Source of the DNA: Moraxellaceae bacterium
Lineage (GTDB): Bacteria > Pseudomonadota > Gammaproteobacteria > Pseudomonadales > Moraxellaceae
Assembly (NCBI GenBank): GCA_021156385.1
Contig: JAJNDL010000142.1
Span: forward strand, 1-5,332
Direction of reading: 5' to 3'
Length of the DNA: 5,332 nt
Positions within the stretch are counted from its first letter, which is position 1, and the number at the start of each line of letters is the position of its first letter. Below are positions 1 through 5,332 of the stretch, one piece after another. Position numbers and translations under genes: made by a program. A model generated the notes under the pieces. It was not told where the DNA came from. It saw only the letters and a list, made by a program, of their open reading frames with translations, and made no database searches.

Positions 1-338
1 GCGTTGGGGCGGCCGTGGGCCACGTCGCAGAAGGGGCAGCGGCGCGTGCAGATGTCGCCCATGATCATGAAGGTCGCGGTGCCGCCGCCGAAGCATTCCG
101 GCAAGTTGGGGCAGGCGGCCTCTTCACAGACGGTGTGCAGCTTCTGCTCGCGCAGCAGGCTCTTGATGCGCTGCACTTCGCCGGGGTTGGAGATGCGCAC
201 GCGGATCCAGTCCGGCTTGCGCGGCAGCTCCGTGGTGGGGATGACCTTGACCGGAATGCGCGCCACCTTCTCGGCACCGCGCAGCTTCACACCCTGTTCG
301 ACGGGGGCGGGGCGGGGAGTTTCGGGCGACTGGCTCAT
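1..338 (-). CDS. lipA: Lipoyl synthase LipA, N-terminal part (3' end outside window)
   Basis: Radical SAM enzyme that inserts two sulfurs into the octanoyl group on lipoyl domains of pyruvate and 2-oxoglutarate dehydrogenases and the glycine cleavage H protein; cytosolic. The 112 visible codons carry both LipA cysteine sets. C71, C76 and C82 form the CX4CX5C motif that holds the sacrificial auxiliary 4Fe-4S cluster. C97, C101 and C104 form the CX3CX2C radical SAM motif (ICTRRCPFC). These sit three residues later than in E. coli LipA, so the start fits the family. The ATG at 336-338 has GGAG six bases upstream (plus-strand 345-348). The remaining two thirds, including the rest of the SAM barrel, lie beyond base 1. 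The gene is divergent from sthA, and no lipB lies on its 5' side, unlike the common lipB-lipA order. Identification is secure from the paired cysteine motifs; only completeness is unknown. Confidence 0.97.
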   Translation of the reverse strand, partial: MSQSPETPRPAPVEQGVKLRGAEKVARIPVKVIPTTELPRKPDWIRVRISNPGEVQRIKSLLREQKLHTVCEEAACPNLPECFGGGTATFMIMGDICTRRCPFCDVAHGRPN

Positions 339-344
339 GGCGGA

Positions 345-348
345 CTCC
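345..348 (-). promoter_or_regulatory. Ribosome binding site of lipA
   Basis: GGAG on the minus strand, six bases before the ATG at 338. It supports this start over any internal methionine. Confidence 0.7.
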
Positions 349-366
349 GGACAGCGTTGGCCGGGC

Positions 367-372
367 AGTATA
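367..372 (-). promoter_or_regulatory. Possible -10 element of lipA
   Basis: The minus strand reads TATACT here, five of six matches to the sigma-70 -10 consensus, in an otherwise very GC-rich stretch. It lies 28 bases from the lipA ATG, which would give a leader of about 20 bases. No recognisable -35 hexamer lies 16 to 18 bases further upstream, so an activator or a weak promoter would have to be assumed. Confidence 0.35.
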
Positions 373-401
373 CCCGAAAGAAGTGGGATGCCGGCCCGGC
401 C

Positions 402-417
402 CCGGGGCTGGCCCCGG
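402..417. repeat. GC inverted repeat in the lipA-sthA divergent region
   Basis: Perfect 7-base arms, CCGGGGC at 402-408 and GCCCCGG at 411-417, separated by two bases. It could be a hairpin or a protein-binding dyad. The surrounding bases are almost all G and C, so chance symmetry is likely enough to keep confidence low. Confidence 0.3.
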
Positions 418-439
418 CCTTGCAGGCACAGCCGCAAAT

Positions 440-476
440 GCCGGTGCGCGGGCCCTGAAAGTCCCGCGGTACCGGC
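440..476 (+). promoter_or_regulatory. Long imperfect dyad / leader hairpin upstream of sthA
   Basis: GCCGGT (440-445) and CGCGGG (447-452) are mirrored by CCCGCG (463-468) and ACCGGC (471-476), around a 10-base centre (453-462). With G446 paired to T470 and G469 bulged, this is a stem of about 13 pairs. It ends 44 bases before the sthA start. No T-run follows, so it is not an intrinsic terminator. It could be an operator for a dimeric regulator or, if the transcript starts upstream of it, an RNA structure in the leader. The symmetry is seen directly; the role is inferred. Confidence 0.45.
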
Positions 477-487
477 AGGGGCCGGGC

Positions 488-493
488 TATCCT
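488..493 (+). promoter_or_regulatory. Weak possible -10 element of sthA
   Basis: TATCCT is the only -10-like hexamer close to sthA, 27 bases before the ATG. It has no matching -35 box; the expected position falls inside the 440-476 dyad. If real, the dyad would overlap the promoter and act as an operator rather than as RNA. Confidence 0.2.
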
Positions 494-510
494 TGCCCGA
501 CCCGGGTGCA

Positions 511-514
511 GGAG
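511..514 (+). promoter_or_regulatory. Ribosome binding site of sthA
   Basis: GGAG six bases before the ATG at 521. It decides the start: the frame stays open back to an ATG at 383, but that extension is low-complexity, unlike SthA, and crosses the intergenic dyads. Confidence 0.75.
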
Positions 515-520
515 CGAGCG

Positions 521-1774
521 ATGCAGGGGCGTTACGACGTGGTGGTGATAGGGGCCGGCCCGGCCGGCGAGGGCGCGGCCATGAAGCTGGTCAAGGAAGG
601 CTGTCGCGTGGCCATGGTCGACGAGCGCGCGCGGCTCGGCGGCAACTGCGTGCATCTCGGCACGATTCCCTCCAAGGCGCTGCGCCAGACCGTCTGGAAC
701 CTGATGCGCTACCAGCGCGATCCGCTATTCCAGGACGCGCACCGCCTGACGGTGACGCCGCCCGAAGGCGGCCTGCAGGAAACCCTCGAATTCGCGCACG
801 CCGTGATTGCCACCGGCAGCCGGCCCTACCGGCCCGCCGACATCGATTTCACGCATCAGCGCGTCTTCGATTCCGACAAGATCCTCACGCTCGACTATCC
901 CGTGCGCAAGCTCATCATCTACGGTGCCGGCGTGATCGGCTGCGAGTACGCCTCGATCTTCGTCGGCCTCGGCTACAAGGTCGATCTCGTCAACACGCAG
1001 GCGCAGCTGCTTTCCTTCCTCGACGACGAGATCGCCGATGCGCTCTCGTACTACCTGCGCGAACTCGGCGTGCTGGTGCGTAACCAGGAGGAATACGAGC
1101 GGCTGGAGACTTTCGACGACAGCGTCGTGCTGCACCTGAAGTCCGGCAAGAAGATCAAGGCCGACGCCATCCTCTGGTGCAATGGCCGCAGCGGCAACAC
1201 CGACACGCTGGCGCTGGAACGTCTCGGACTTGTGCCCAACAGCCGCGGCCAGCTTGCCGTCGACGAGCAGTACCGCACGGCACTGCCGCATGTGTTCGCG
1301 GCGGGCGACGTCATCGGTCCGCCGGCGTTGGCCTCGGCCGCCTACGACCAGGGCCGCTGCGCCGCGGCGCATCTCGTGGGGTCCAGCGACGTGCCGCGCG
1401 TGGAGGAGGTGCCGACCGGCATCTACACGATTCCCGAGATTTCCTCGATCGGCAAAACCGAAAAGCAGCTCACCGAGGCGAAGGTCCCGTACGAAGTGGG
1501 GCAGGCCTTCTTCCGCCACCTGGCGCGCGCGCAGATCACTGGCGAGACGGTGGGCATGCTGAAGCTGCTCTTCCACCGCGAGACGCTGGAGATCCTCGGC
1601 ATCCACTGCTTCGGCGACAACGCCGCCGAGATCGTGCACATCGGCCAGGCCATCATGCAGCAGAAGAACGGCGCCAACACGCTGCGCTATTTCGTCAACA
1701 CCACCTTCAACTACCCGACCATGGCCGAGGCCTACCGCGTGGCGGCGCTGAACGGGCTAAACCGGCTGTTCTGA
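521..1774 (+). CDS. sthA: Soluble pyridine nucleotide transhydrogenase with internal deletion
   Basis: Cytosolic FAD flavoprotein of the pyridine nucleotide-disulfide reductase family that transfers hydride between NADPH and NAD+. FAD-binding GAGPAG lies at residues 11-16 and GGNC at 40-43. As in SthA, the second redox cysteine is replaced by T48 (GTIPSK), so there is no active disulfide. The NAD(P) Rossmann motif GAGVIG is at 135-140, the second FAD motif AAGD at 260-263, and the dimerisation domain ends with YPTMAE at 398-403. The C-terminus NGLNRLF matches E. coli SthA. Length is 417 residues against about 464-466 for the family. Nearly all the shortfall is one gap of about 46 residues between D72 and A73 (bases 736/737). 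The missing part is the long helix and following strand of the FAD domain. The frame is intact on both sides and every other motif is present. Identity is certain; activity is not. Confidence 0.95.
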   Translation: MQGRYDVVVIGAGPAGEGAAMKLVKEGCRVAMVDERARLGGNCVHLGTIPSKALRQTVWNLMRYQRDPLFQDAHRLTVTPPEGGLQETLEFAHAVIATGSRPYRPADIDFTHQRVFDSDKILTLDYPVRKLIIYGAGVIGCEYASIFVGLGYKVDLVNTQAQLLSFLDDEIADALSYYLRELGVLVRNQEEYERLETFDDSVVLHLKSGKKIKADAILWCNGRSGNTDTLALERLGLVPNSRGQLAVDEQYRTALPHVFAAGDVIGPPALASAAYDQGRCAAAHLVGSSDVPRVEEVPTGIYTIPEISSIGKTEKQLTEAKVPYEVGQAFFRHLARAQITGETVGMLKLLFHRETLEILGIHCFGDNAAEIVHIGQAIMQQKNGANTLRYFVNTTFNYPTMAEAYRVAALNGLNRLF

Positions 1775-1852
1775 AGGGCAGTGCCGCTGGAAATCCGGCC
1801 TCTCGCTCCTTTCCGGAAACGATGTTCGGGCAGGCAGAGGGTGGCGGTGCAA

Positions 1853-1882
1853 TGCCATGCCGAAGCGGCTGCAGCCATGGCA
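1853..1882. repeat. Inverted repeat between the convergent genes sthA and ybaL
   Basis: Arms TGCCATG (1853-1859) and CATGGCA (1876-1882) are perfect complements with 16 bases between them. CCG and CGG next to the first arm can extend the stem on that side, leaving a 7-base bulge (CTGCAGC). It lies where transcription from both sides should end, but no T-run follows on either strand, so a classical intrinsic terminator is not supported. It may be a structure that aids termination or protects 3' ends. Confidence 0.35.
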
Positions 1883-1912
1883 CGGTATCTGGTGACTGCA
1901 GCGAAGGTATCT
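1869..1912. repeat. Short imperfect direct repeat
   Basis: CTGCAGC occurs at 1869-1875 and 1896-1902. GGTATCT occurs at 1884-1890 and 1906-1912. The two pairs have different offsets (27 and 22 bases), so if this is an old tandem duplication it has since lost five bases. It ends just before the antiporter stop codon. Confidence 0.3.
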
Positions 1913-1916
1913 ACGG

Positions 1917-3623
1917 CTACGGCACCGGCGCGGCGGTCACCTTGTCCCGCAGCCTCTCCAGCACGTGCCGCGACATCGTCGCCGCCAGCTCATGCTCGCC
2001 GAGGAAGACGCCATCCACGGCCTCCTTCTCCAGCAGCAGCGCCTCCGACTCGGTATGCGTGCGCGCCAGGATGCAGACGTCGGGATTGAGCATGCGGGCA
2101 GTCTCGATCATGCGCTGCGCCTGCACGGCATCCGGCGTCGCGATCACGAGCACGCTGGCGCGGGCAACGTGGGCCTGGATCAGCACGGCGGGGTCGGAGG
2201 CCTCGCCGGCCACGGCGTGCACGCCTTCGGCACGCAGCTTCTCCACCACCTCGCGGTTCTGCTCCGCCACCACGAAGCGGATGCGGTGCTCGCGCAGGCG
2301 TTCGCCGATACGCCGGCCGACGCGGCCGTAGCCCACCAGCGTGACGTGGCCGGTGAGCAGCTCCGCATCGACGGAGTCCGGCAGCACGGCGAGCGGGTCG
2401 GCGGGATGCTCGAGCCGGCGCGCCAGCGCACTGCGCGCGCGCAGCCAGTCCTGCAGCGGCCCGATGAGGCGGAACAGCGCGGGGTTGAGAGAAATCGAGA
2501 TGATGGCGCCCGCCAGCAGGAGACTCTGCCCGGCCTGGGGCAGCAGCCCGAGCGCGAGCCCCAGCCCGGCGAGGATGAAGGAGAATTCCCCGATCTGGGC
2601 CAGGCTCGCGGAGACGGTCAGCGCCGTGTTCAGCGGGTAGCGGGAGACCACCACGATCAGGAAGGCCGCCACCGACTTGCCGAGCATGATGACGAGCGTG
2701 ACGGCCACGACCTTGAGCGGTTCGTCGGTGAGGATGGCGGGATCGAAGAGCATGCCGACCGAGACGAAGAACAGCACGGAGAAGGCGTCCTTGAGCGGCA
2801 GCACGTCTTCGGCGGCGCGATGGCTGAGCGGCGATTCGCGCAGCACCATGCCCGAGAAGAAGGCGCCGAGCGCGAAGGAGATGCCGAAGAGCTTGGTGGC
2901 GGCAAACGCGATGCCGACCGCGGCGGCGATCACGGCCAGCGTGAACAGCTCGCGCGAGCCGGCCTTGGCGACCTGCCAGAGCATCCAGGTGAAGAAACGC
3001 TGGCCGAGCAGCAGCATCAGGGCCACGAAGATGGCCACCTTGCCGAGCGTGACGGACAGCGTCATGCCCAGGCTGCCGTCCGTGGCGGTCTTGCCGCCCA
3101 GCCAGGGCGACAGCGCCGGCAGCAGCACCAGGGCCAGTACGGTGACGAGGTCCTCGACCACCAGCCAGCCCACCGCGATGCGCCCGTTCAGCGACTGCAG
3201 CGTGCCCTGCTGCTCCAGCGCCTTGAGCAGCACCACGGTGCTCGCCACCGAGAGCGCGAGGCCGAACACGATCCCGGCACCCAGGCTCCAGCCCCACCAC
3301 GACGCGAGGCCGGTACCGAGCAGCGTCGCCACGGTGATCTGCGCGATGGCGCCCGGGATCGCGATGCGGCGCACGCTCCACAAGTCGGCCAGCGAGAAAT
3401 GCAGGCCGACGCCGAACATCATCAGCATGACCCCGATCTCGGCGAGCTGCTGGGCCAGCGCCACGTCCCCCACGAAGCCCGGCGTGGCCGGGCTGATGGC
3501 GATGCCGGCCAGCAGGTAGCCCACCAGCGGCGGCAGCTTCAGGCGGGTCGCCAGCAGCCCGAAGATGAGGGCGAGCCCGAGGCCGGCGGCGATGGTCGTG
3601 ATCAGGGTGAGGTTTTCGTGCAT
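1917..3623 (-). CDS. ybaL: YbaL-type CPA2 monovalent cation:proton antiporter with TrkA-N domain
   Basis: Inner-membrane antiporter of the CPA2/Kef family, expected to exchange K+ (or Na+) for protons. Residues 6 to about 390 form roughly twelve hydrophobic segments. The ion-site acidic pair E157-D158 lies in GWLVVEDLVTVL, and GAFFSGMVL (253-261) and QIGEFSFILAGLG (343-355) are family blocks. A linker of about 35 residues leads to a cytosolic TrkA-N Rossmann domain with GYGRVG (431-436) and acidic E454 at the end of the second strand, which favours NAD(H)-like ligands as regulators. Length is 568 residues against about 558 for E. coli YbaL, and it is collinear from the LITTI motif near the N-terminus. 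The ATG start at 3621-3623 has GGAAAGGA just upstream. It is last of three minus-strand membrane genes, 70 bases after ltrA, and ends in TAG convergent with sthA. The antiporter call is firm; YbaL over KefB/KefC rests on overall resemblance; the ion is inferred. Confidence 0.9.
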   Translation of the reverse strand: MHENLTLITTIAAGLGLALIFGLLATRLKLPPLVGYLLAGIAISPATPGFVGDVALAQQLAEIGVMLMMFGVGLHFSLADLWSVRRIAIPGAIAQITVATLLGTGLASWWGWSLGAGIVFGLALSVASTVVLLKALEQQGTLQSLNGRIAVGWLVVEDLVTVLALVLLPALSPWLGGKTATDGSLGMTLSVTLGKVAIFVALMLLLGQRFFTWMLWQVAKAGSRELFTLAVIAAAVGIAFAATKLFGISFALGAFFSGMVLRESPLSHRAAEDVLPLKDAFSVLFFVSVGMLFDPAILTDEPLKVVAVTLVIMLGKSVAAFLIVVVSRYPLNTALTVSASLAQIGEFSFILAGLGLALGLLPQAGQSLLLAGAIISISLNPALFRLIGPLQDWLRARSALARRLEHPADPLAVLPDSVDAELLTGHVTLVGYGRVGRRIGERLREHRIRFVVAEQNREVVEKLRAEGVHAVAGEASDPAVLIQAHVARASVLVIATPDAVQAQRMIETARMLNPDVCILARTHTESEALLLEKEAVDGVFLGEHELAATMSRHVLERLRDKVTAAPVP

Positions 3624-3670
3624 GTCCTTTCCGGCAGGAATTTCCGTGTCTGCGAAAGGCGCGAGTGTAA

Positions 3671-3684
3671 TGGCCGTGCGGCCA
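3671..3684. repeat. Small palindrome between ltrA and ybaL
   Basis: TGGCCG and CGGCCA flank a 2-base centre, about 10 bases after the ltrA stop codon. The minus-strand RNA could form a short GC hairpin here, but no T-run follows. It might partly separate ltrA and ybaL expression or protect the upstream mRNA. Its short length in GC-rich DNA makes chance a real possibility. Confidence 0.25.
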
Positions 3685-3693
3685 CGGTGCGTA

Positions 3694-4914
3694 TCAAAGA
3701 TCCGTATCGATCTCCGGCGGCTGGTGGAAGCAGCGCCAGGCGTTGTAGTGCTCCCAGGCGGCGAGCAGGAACATCACCAGTACCGTGCCGCTGGCCAGCA
3801 GCAGCGGGGTCAGCACGGCGGCCAGCGGCCAGAGCGCCAGCGTCGCGGCAAGGGCCACCACGTGCGCGACCGGCAGCGCCGCTGCGACCACCCATTTGAA
3901 GAGCATCAGGCCGAGCAGGTAGAGGGCGGAGCTGCCCACGATCATGAGCGCCGTCTTCGGCTCGACCTGCCCGAGCGGATGCGCCAGCACGGCCTCGTCC
4001 GAGACGGCGGAGAGCACGATGCCGGCGACGATGGGCAGGTGCAGGTAGGTGTAGGCCAGCCGCGCCAGCGGCCCCGGGTTGCGCGCCTTCGCCAGGCGAC
4101 GGCTGCCGTGCTCGGCGCCGACGTCGAAGTACAGCCACCACATGACCACGCTGGAGACGAAGGCCACGGCCATGGCCAGTACCGCGCCGGCGCTCCAGTC
4201 GCCGCGGCTGAAGTTGGAGCCGGTGACGAGGATGGATTCGCCGAGCGCGATGATGACGAAGAGCCCGCAGCGCTCGGCCATGTGCTCGCCCTCGATGTTC
4301 CAGTCTTCCGTCGCCGAGCGCCCCAGGCGCGGCAGCCAGAAGCCCAGCGAGGGCGACAGGTACTCGATGGCCAGCGCCGCGCCCCAGTACATCATGCGCG
4401 TCGCCATGTCCTCCTCGAGCCCGCCGGCGATCCAGAAGCCGCCGGCCAGCGCCAGCCAGCCCAGCATGCGCTGGAAATTCAGCGACAGCGCGTCGTGGTG
4501 CGCATGCAGTGCCCAGATCGCGAACAGCGTGCGCCCCACCTGCATGGCGACATAGGCCAGGGCGAACACGAGGCCGAGGGAGTTGAAGGCGTGCGGCAGC
4601 GAGGCCGTGAAAAGCAGGCCGGCGAACATCAGCACCATCAGCATGAGCCGCACCGGGATCTGCTCGGGGTCCAGCCAGTTGCTCACCCAGGTGGTGAAGA
4701 TCCACACCCACCAGACGGCGAGCAGCAGCATCGTGGCCTGCAGCGCACCCAGCACGGTGAAATGCTCGAGCAGGAAGTGCGAAAGCTGGGTGGTGGCGAA
4801 GACGAAGACGAGGTCGAAGAACAGCTCGACGAAGGTGACCTTGTTGTGCGCCTCGGGATGATCCTCCGAGAGGCGCAGCAGGCGCGGGTTGCGGTTCAGC
4901 AGGGGCAGCTTCAC
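3694..4914 (-). CDS. Low temperature requirement protein A (LtrA) family membrane protein
   Basis: Integral membrane protein of the bacterial LtrA family, named after a Listeria gene needed for growth in the cold; biochemical function unknown. The family signature is clear: an N-terminal ELFFDLVFVFATTQLSH block at residues 30-46 and the central HMAERCGLFVIIALGESIL block at 211-229, with E226 and H211 among its conserved polar residues. About ten or more hydrophobic segments span residues 28 to 388, and both termini are short and polar. Its 406 residues suit the family. The start is GTG at 4912-4914; no earlier ATG fits and the first internal methionine is past the signature. No Shine-Dalgarno is seen, but the DUF2784 stop is only 10 bases upstream, so translational coupling is likely. 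The antiporter gene follows 70 bases downstream on the same strand. The family call is strong; any link to cold or ion stress here is inferred. Confidence 0.92.
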   Translation of the reverse strand: MKLPLLNRNPRLLRLSEDHPEAHNKVTFVELFFDLVFVFATTQLSHFLLEHFTVLGALQATMLLLAVWWVWIFTTWVSNWLDPEQIPVRLMLMVLMFAGLLFTASLPHAFNSLGLVFALAYVAMQVGRTLFAIWALHAHHDALSLNFQRMLGWLALAGGFWIAGGLEEDMATRMMYWGAALAIEYLSPSLGFWLPRLGRSATEDWNIEGEHMAERCGLFVIIALGESILVTGSNFSRGDWSAGAVLAMAVAFVSSVVMWWLYFDVGAEHGSRRLAKARNPGPLARLAYTYLHLPIVAGIVLSAVSDEAVLAHPLGQVEPKTALMIVGSSALYLLGLMLFKWVVAAALPVAHVVALAATLALWPLAAVLTPLLLASGTVLVMFLLAAWEHYNAWRCFHQPPEIDTDL

Positions 4915-4924
4915 CGGCGCGTGG

Positions 4925-5284
4925 TCAGTGCCGGCCGGACAGCCAGAGGCCGTAGGCCAGGGCGTTGATGGCGAGCAGGGTGAGGCCGAGCAGGTTCATG
5001 ACACTGCTCGGGAGGCCGTCGGGGTAGGCCCAGGCCGTCATGTAGTGCTCGATGAAGCCGCCCTCGTAGGGCAGGGCGCCGCCGGCCACGCGCAGGCGGT
5101 TTTCCAACGGCGTCAGCGGGCAGGTCCAGCCGATGGCGGCGATGGCCACGCCCCAGGTGACCACGGGCAGGTGCCACCACATCACGCCGGGCCACCAGCG
5201 CAGCAGGAAGCCGCCGAAGGCGGCGAAGACCAGGAAGCCGTAGTGCAGCAGCATCACGAGGTTGGCGGCGATCAGGTAGCCCAT
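4925..5284 (-). CDS. DUF2784 family small membrane protein
   Basis: A 119-residue inner-membrane protein of unknown function. It shows the DUF2784 pattern: LLHYGFLVF at residues 12-20, the block GWTCPLTPLENRLR at 52-65, then YEGGFIEHY at 73-81. C55, P56, E61, N62, H80 and Y81 look like the conserved polar core. Three hydrophobic segments are visible, at about 8-31, 35-53 and 95-115, with the conserved polar part between the second and third. The start is ATG at 5282-5284. It gives a typical family length and keeps the whole first segment, although the bases just upstream (GCACCACC) hold no good Shine-Dalgarno. It appears to be the first gene of the minus-strand group, 10 bases before ltrA. 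No reaction or partner can be named from sequence. Confidence 0.88.
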   Translation of the reverse strand: MGYLIAANLVMLLHYGFLVFAAFGGFLLRWWPGVMWWHLPVVTWGVAIAAIGWTCPLTPLENRLRVAGGALPYEGGFIEHYMTAWAYPDGLPSSVMNLLGLTLLAINALAYGLWLSGRH

Positions 5285-5316
5285 GGTGGTGCGTACGTAC
5301 TCGTTCGTTTGTTGTC

Positions 5317-5322
5317 AGTATG
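5317..5322 (-). promoter_or_regulatory. Possible -10 element of the DUF2784-ltrA-ybaL group
   Basis: The minus strand reads CATACT, four of six matches to TATAAT, 32 bases before the DUF2784 start. Any -35 box would lie beyond the window edge. An alternative reading uses CTGACA (5313-5318) as a -35, but no fair -10 follows it at 16-18 bases. An 8-base palindrome GTACGTAC (5293-5300) sits in the leader. All weak. Confidence 0.2.
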
Positions 5323-5332
5323 GGGCAGGGCC

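Noticed and set aside
383..520. N-terminal extension of sthA from an upstream ATG
   Set aside because: The 46 added residues are low-complexity and unlike SthA. A good ribosome binding site and the family N-terminus point to 521. The extension length being close to the internal gap is coincidental, since its sequence does not resemble the missing segment.
725..1639. A 304-codon minus-strand open frame inside sthA
   Set aside because: An antisense shadow of sthA with no recognisable domain or ribosome binding site.
1177..2331. A 384-codon plus-strand open frame spanning the sthA end and the ybaL end
   Set aside because: It overlaps two well-supported genes in other frames, and the product resembles no protein I recognise.
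3720..3727. GCTGGTGG, identical to the E. coli Chi site
   Set aside because: It lies inside the ltrA coding sequence, an 8-mer is expected by chance in GC-rich DNA, and this organism's Chi sequence is unknown.
1965..3899. A 644-codon open frame on the plus strand opposite the antiporter
   Set aside because: Its product is low-complexity (rich in R, Q, E, H, G) with no family motif. It is the mirror of a real GC-rich gene on the minus strand and runs past it into the ltrA end.
3565..4968. A 467-codon open frame on the plus strand opposite ltrA
   Set aside because: The composition is repetitive and the frame is explained by codon bias of the minus-strand LtrA gene, which has clear family motifs.

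Overview
The window is a GC-rich, densely coded bacterial chromosomal segment. It most likely comes from a gammaproteobacterium: the soluble transhydrogenase SthA, the YbaL-type antiporter and LipA all resemble gammaproteobacterial (Pseudomonas- or E. coli-like) proteins. The genus cannot be read from the sequence. No mobile element, tRNA, rRNA or CRISPR array is visible. Nothing here is clearly an undescribed system, but one gene, sthA, has an unusual internal deletion.

Layout. At the left edge is the 5' part of lipA (lipoyl synthase) on the minus strand, cut by the window. A 182-base divergent intergenic region follows, carrying GC-rich dyad symmetries. Next comes sthA on the plus strand, coding for a transhydrogenase that lacks about 46 residues in its FAD domain compared with the usual protein. 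sthA meets a minus-strand block head-on across a 142-base intergenic region that holds an inverted repeat. In transcription order the block runs: a DUF2784 small membrane protein (start near 5284), an LtrA-family membrane protein (start 4914), and a YbaL/Kef-type monovalent cation:proton antiporter with a C-terminal TrkA-N domain (start 3623). The first two are 10 bases apart and the last two 70 bases apart, so a single transcript is plausible.

How the genes fit together. LipA makes the lipoyl cofactor for 2-oxo acid dehydrogenases, which produce NADH. SthA balances NADH and NADPH pools, so the divergent pair sits in central redox metabolism. The minus-strand trio consists entirely of inner-membrane proteins. 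Only the antiporter has a reasonably defined role (K+/H+ exchange gated through a nucleotide-binding domain). DUF2784 and LtrA are poorly understood, and their adjacency to the antiporter suggests, without proving, a role in ion or envelope stress.
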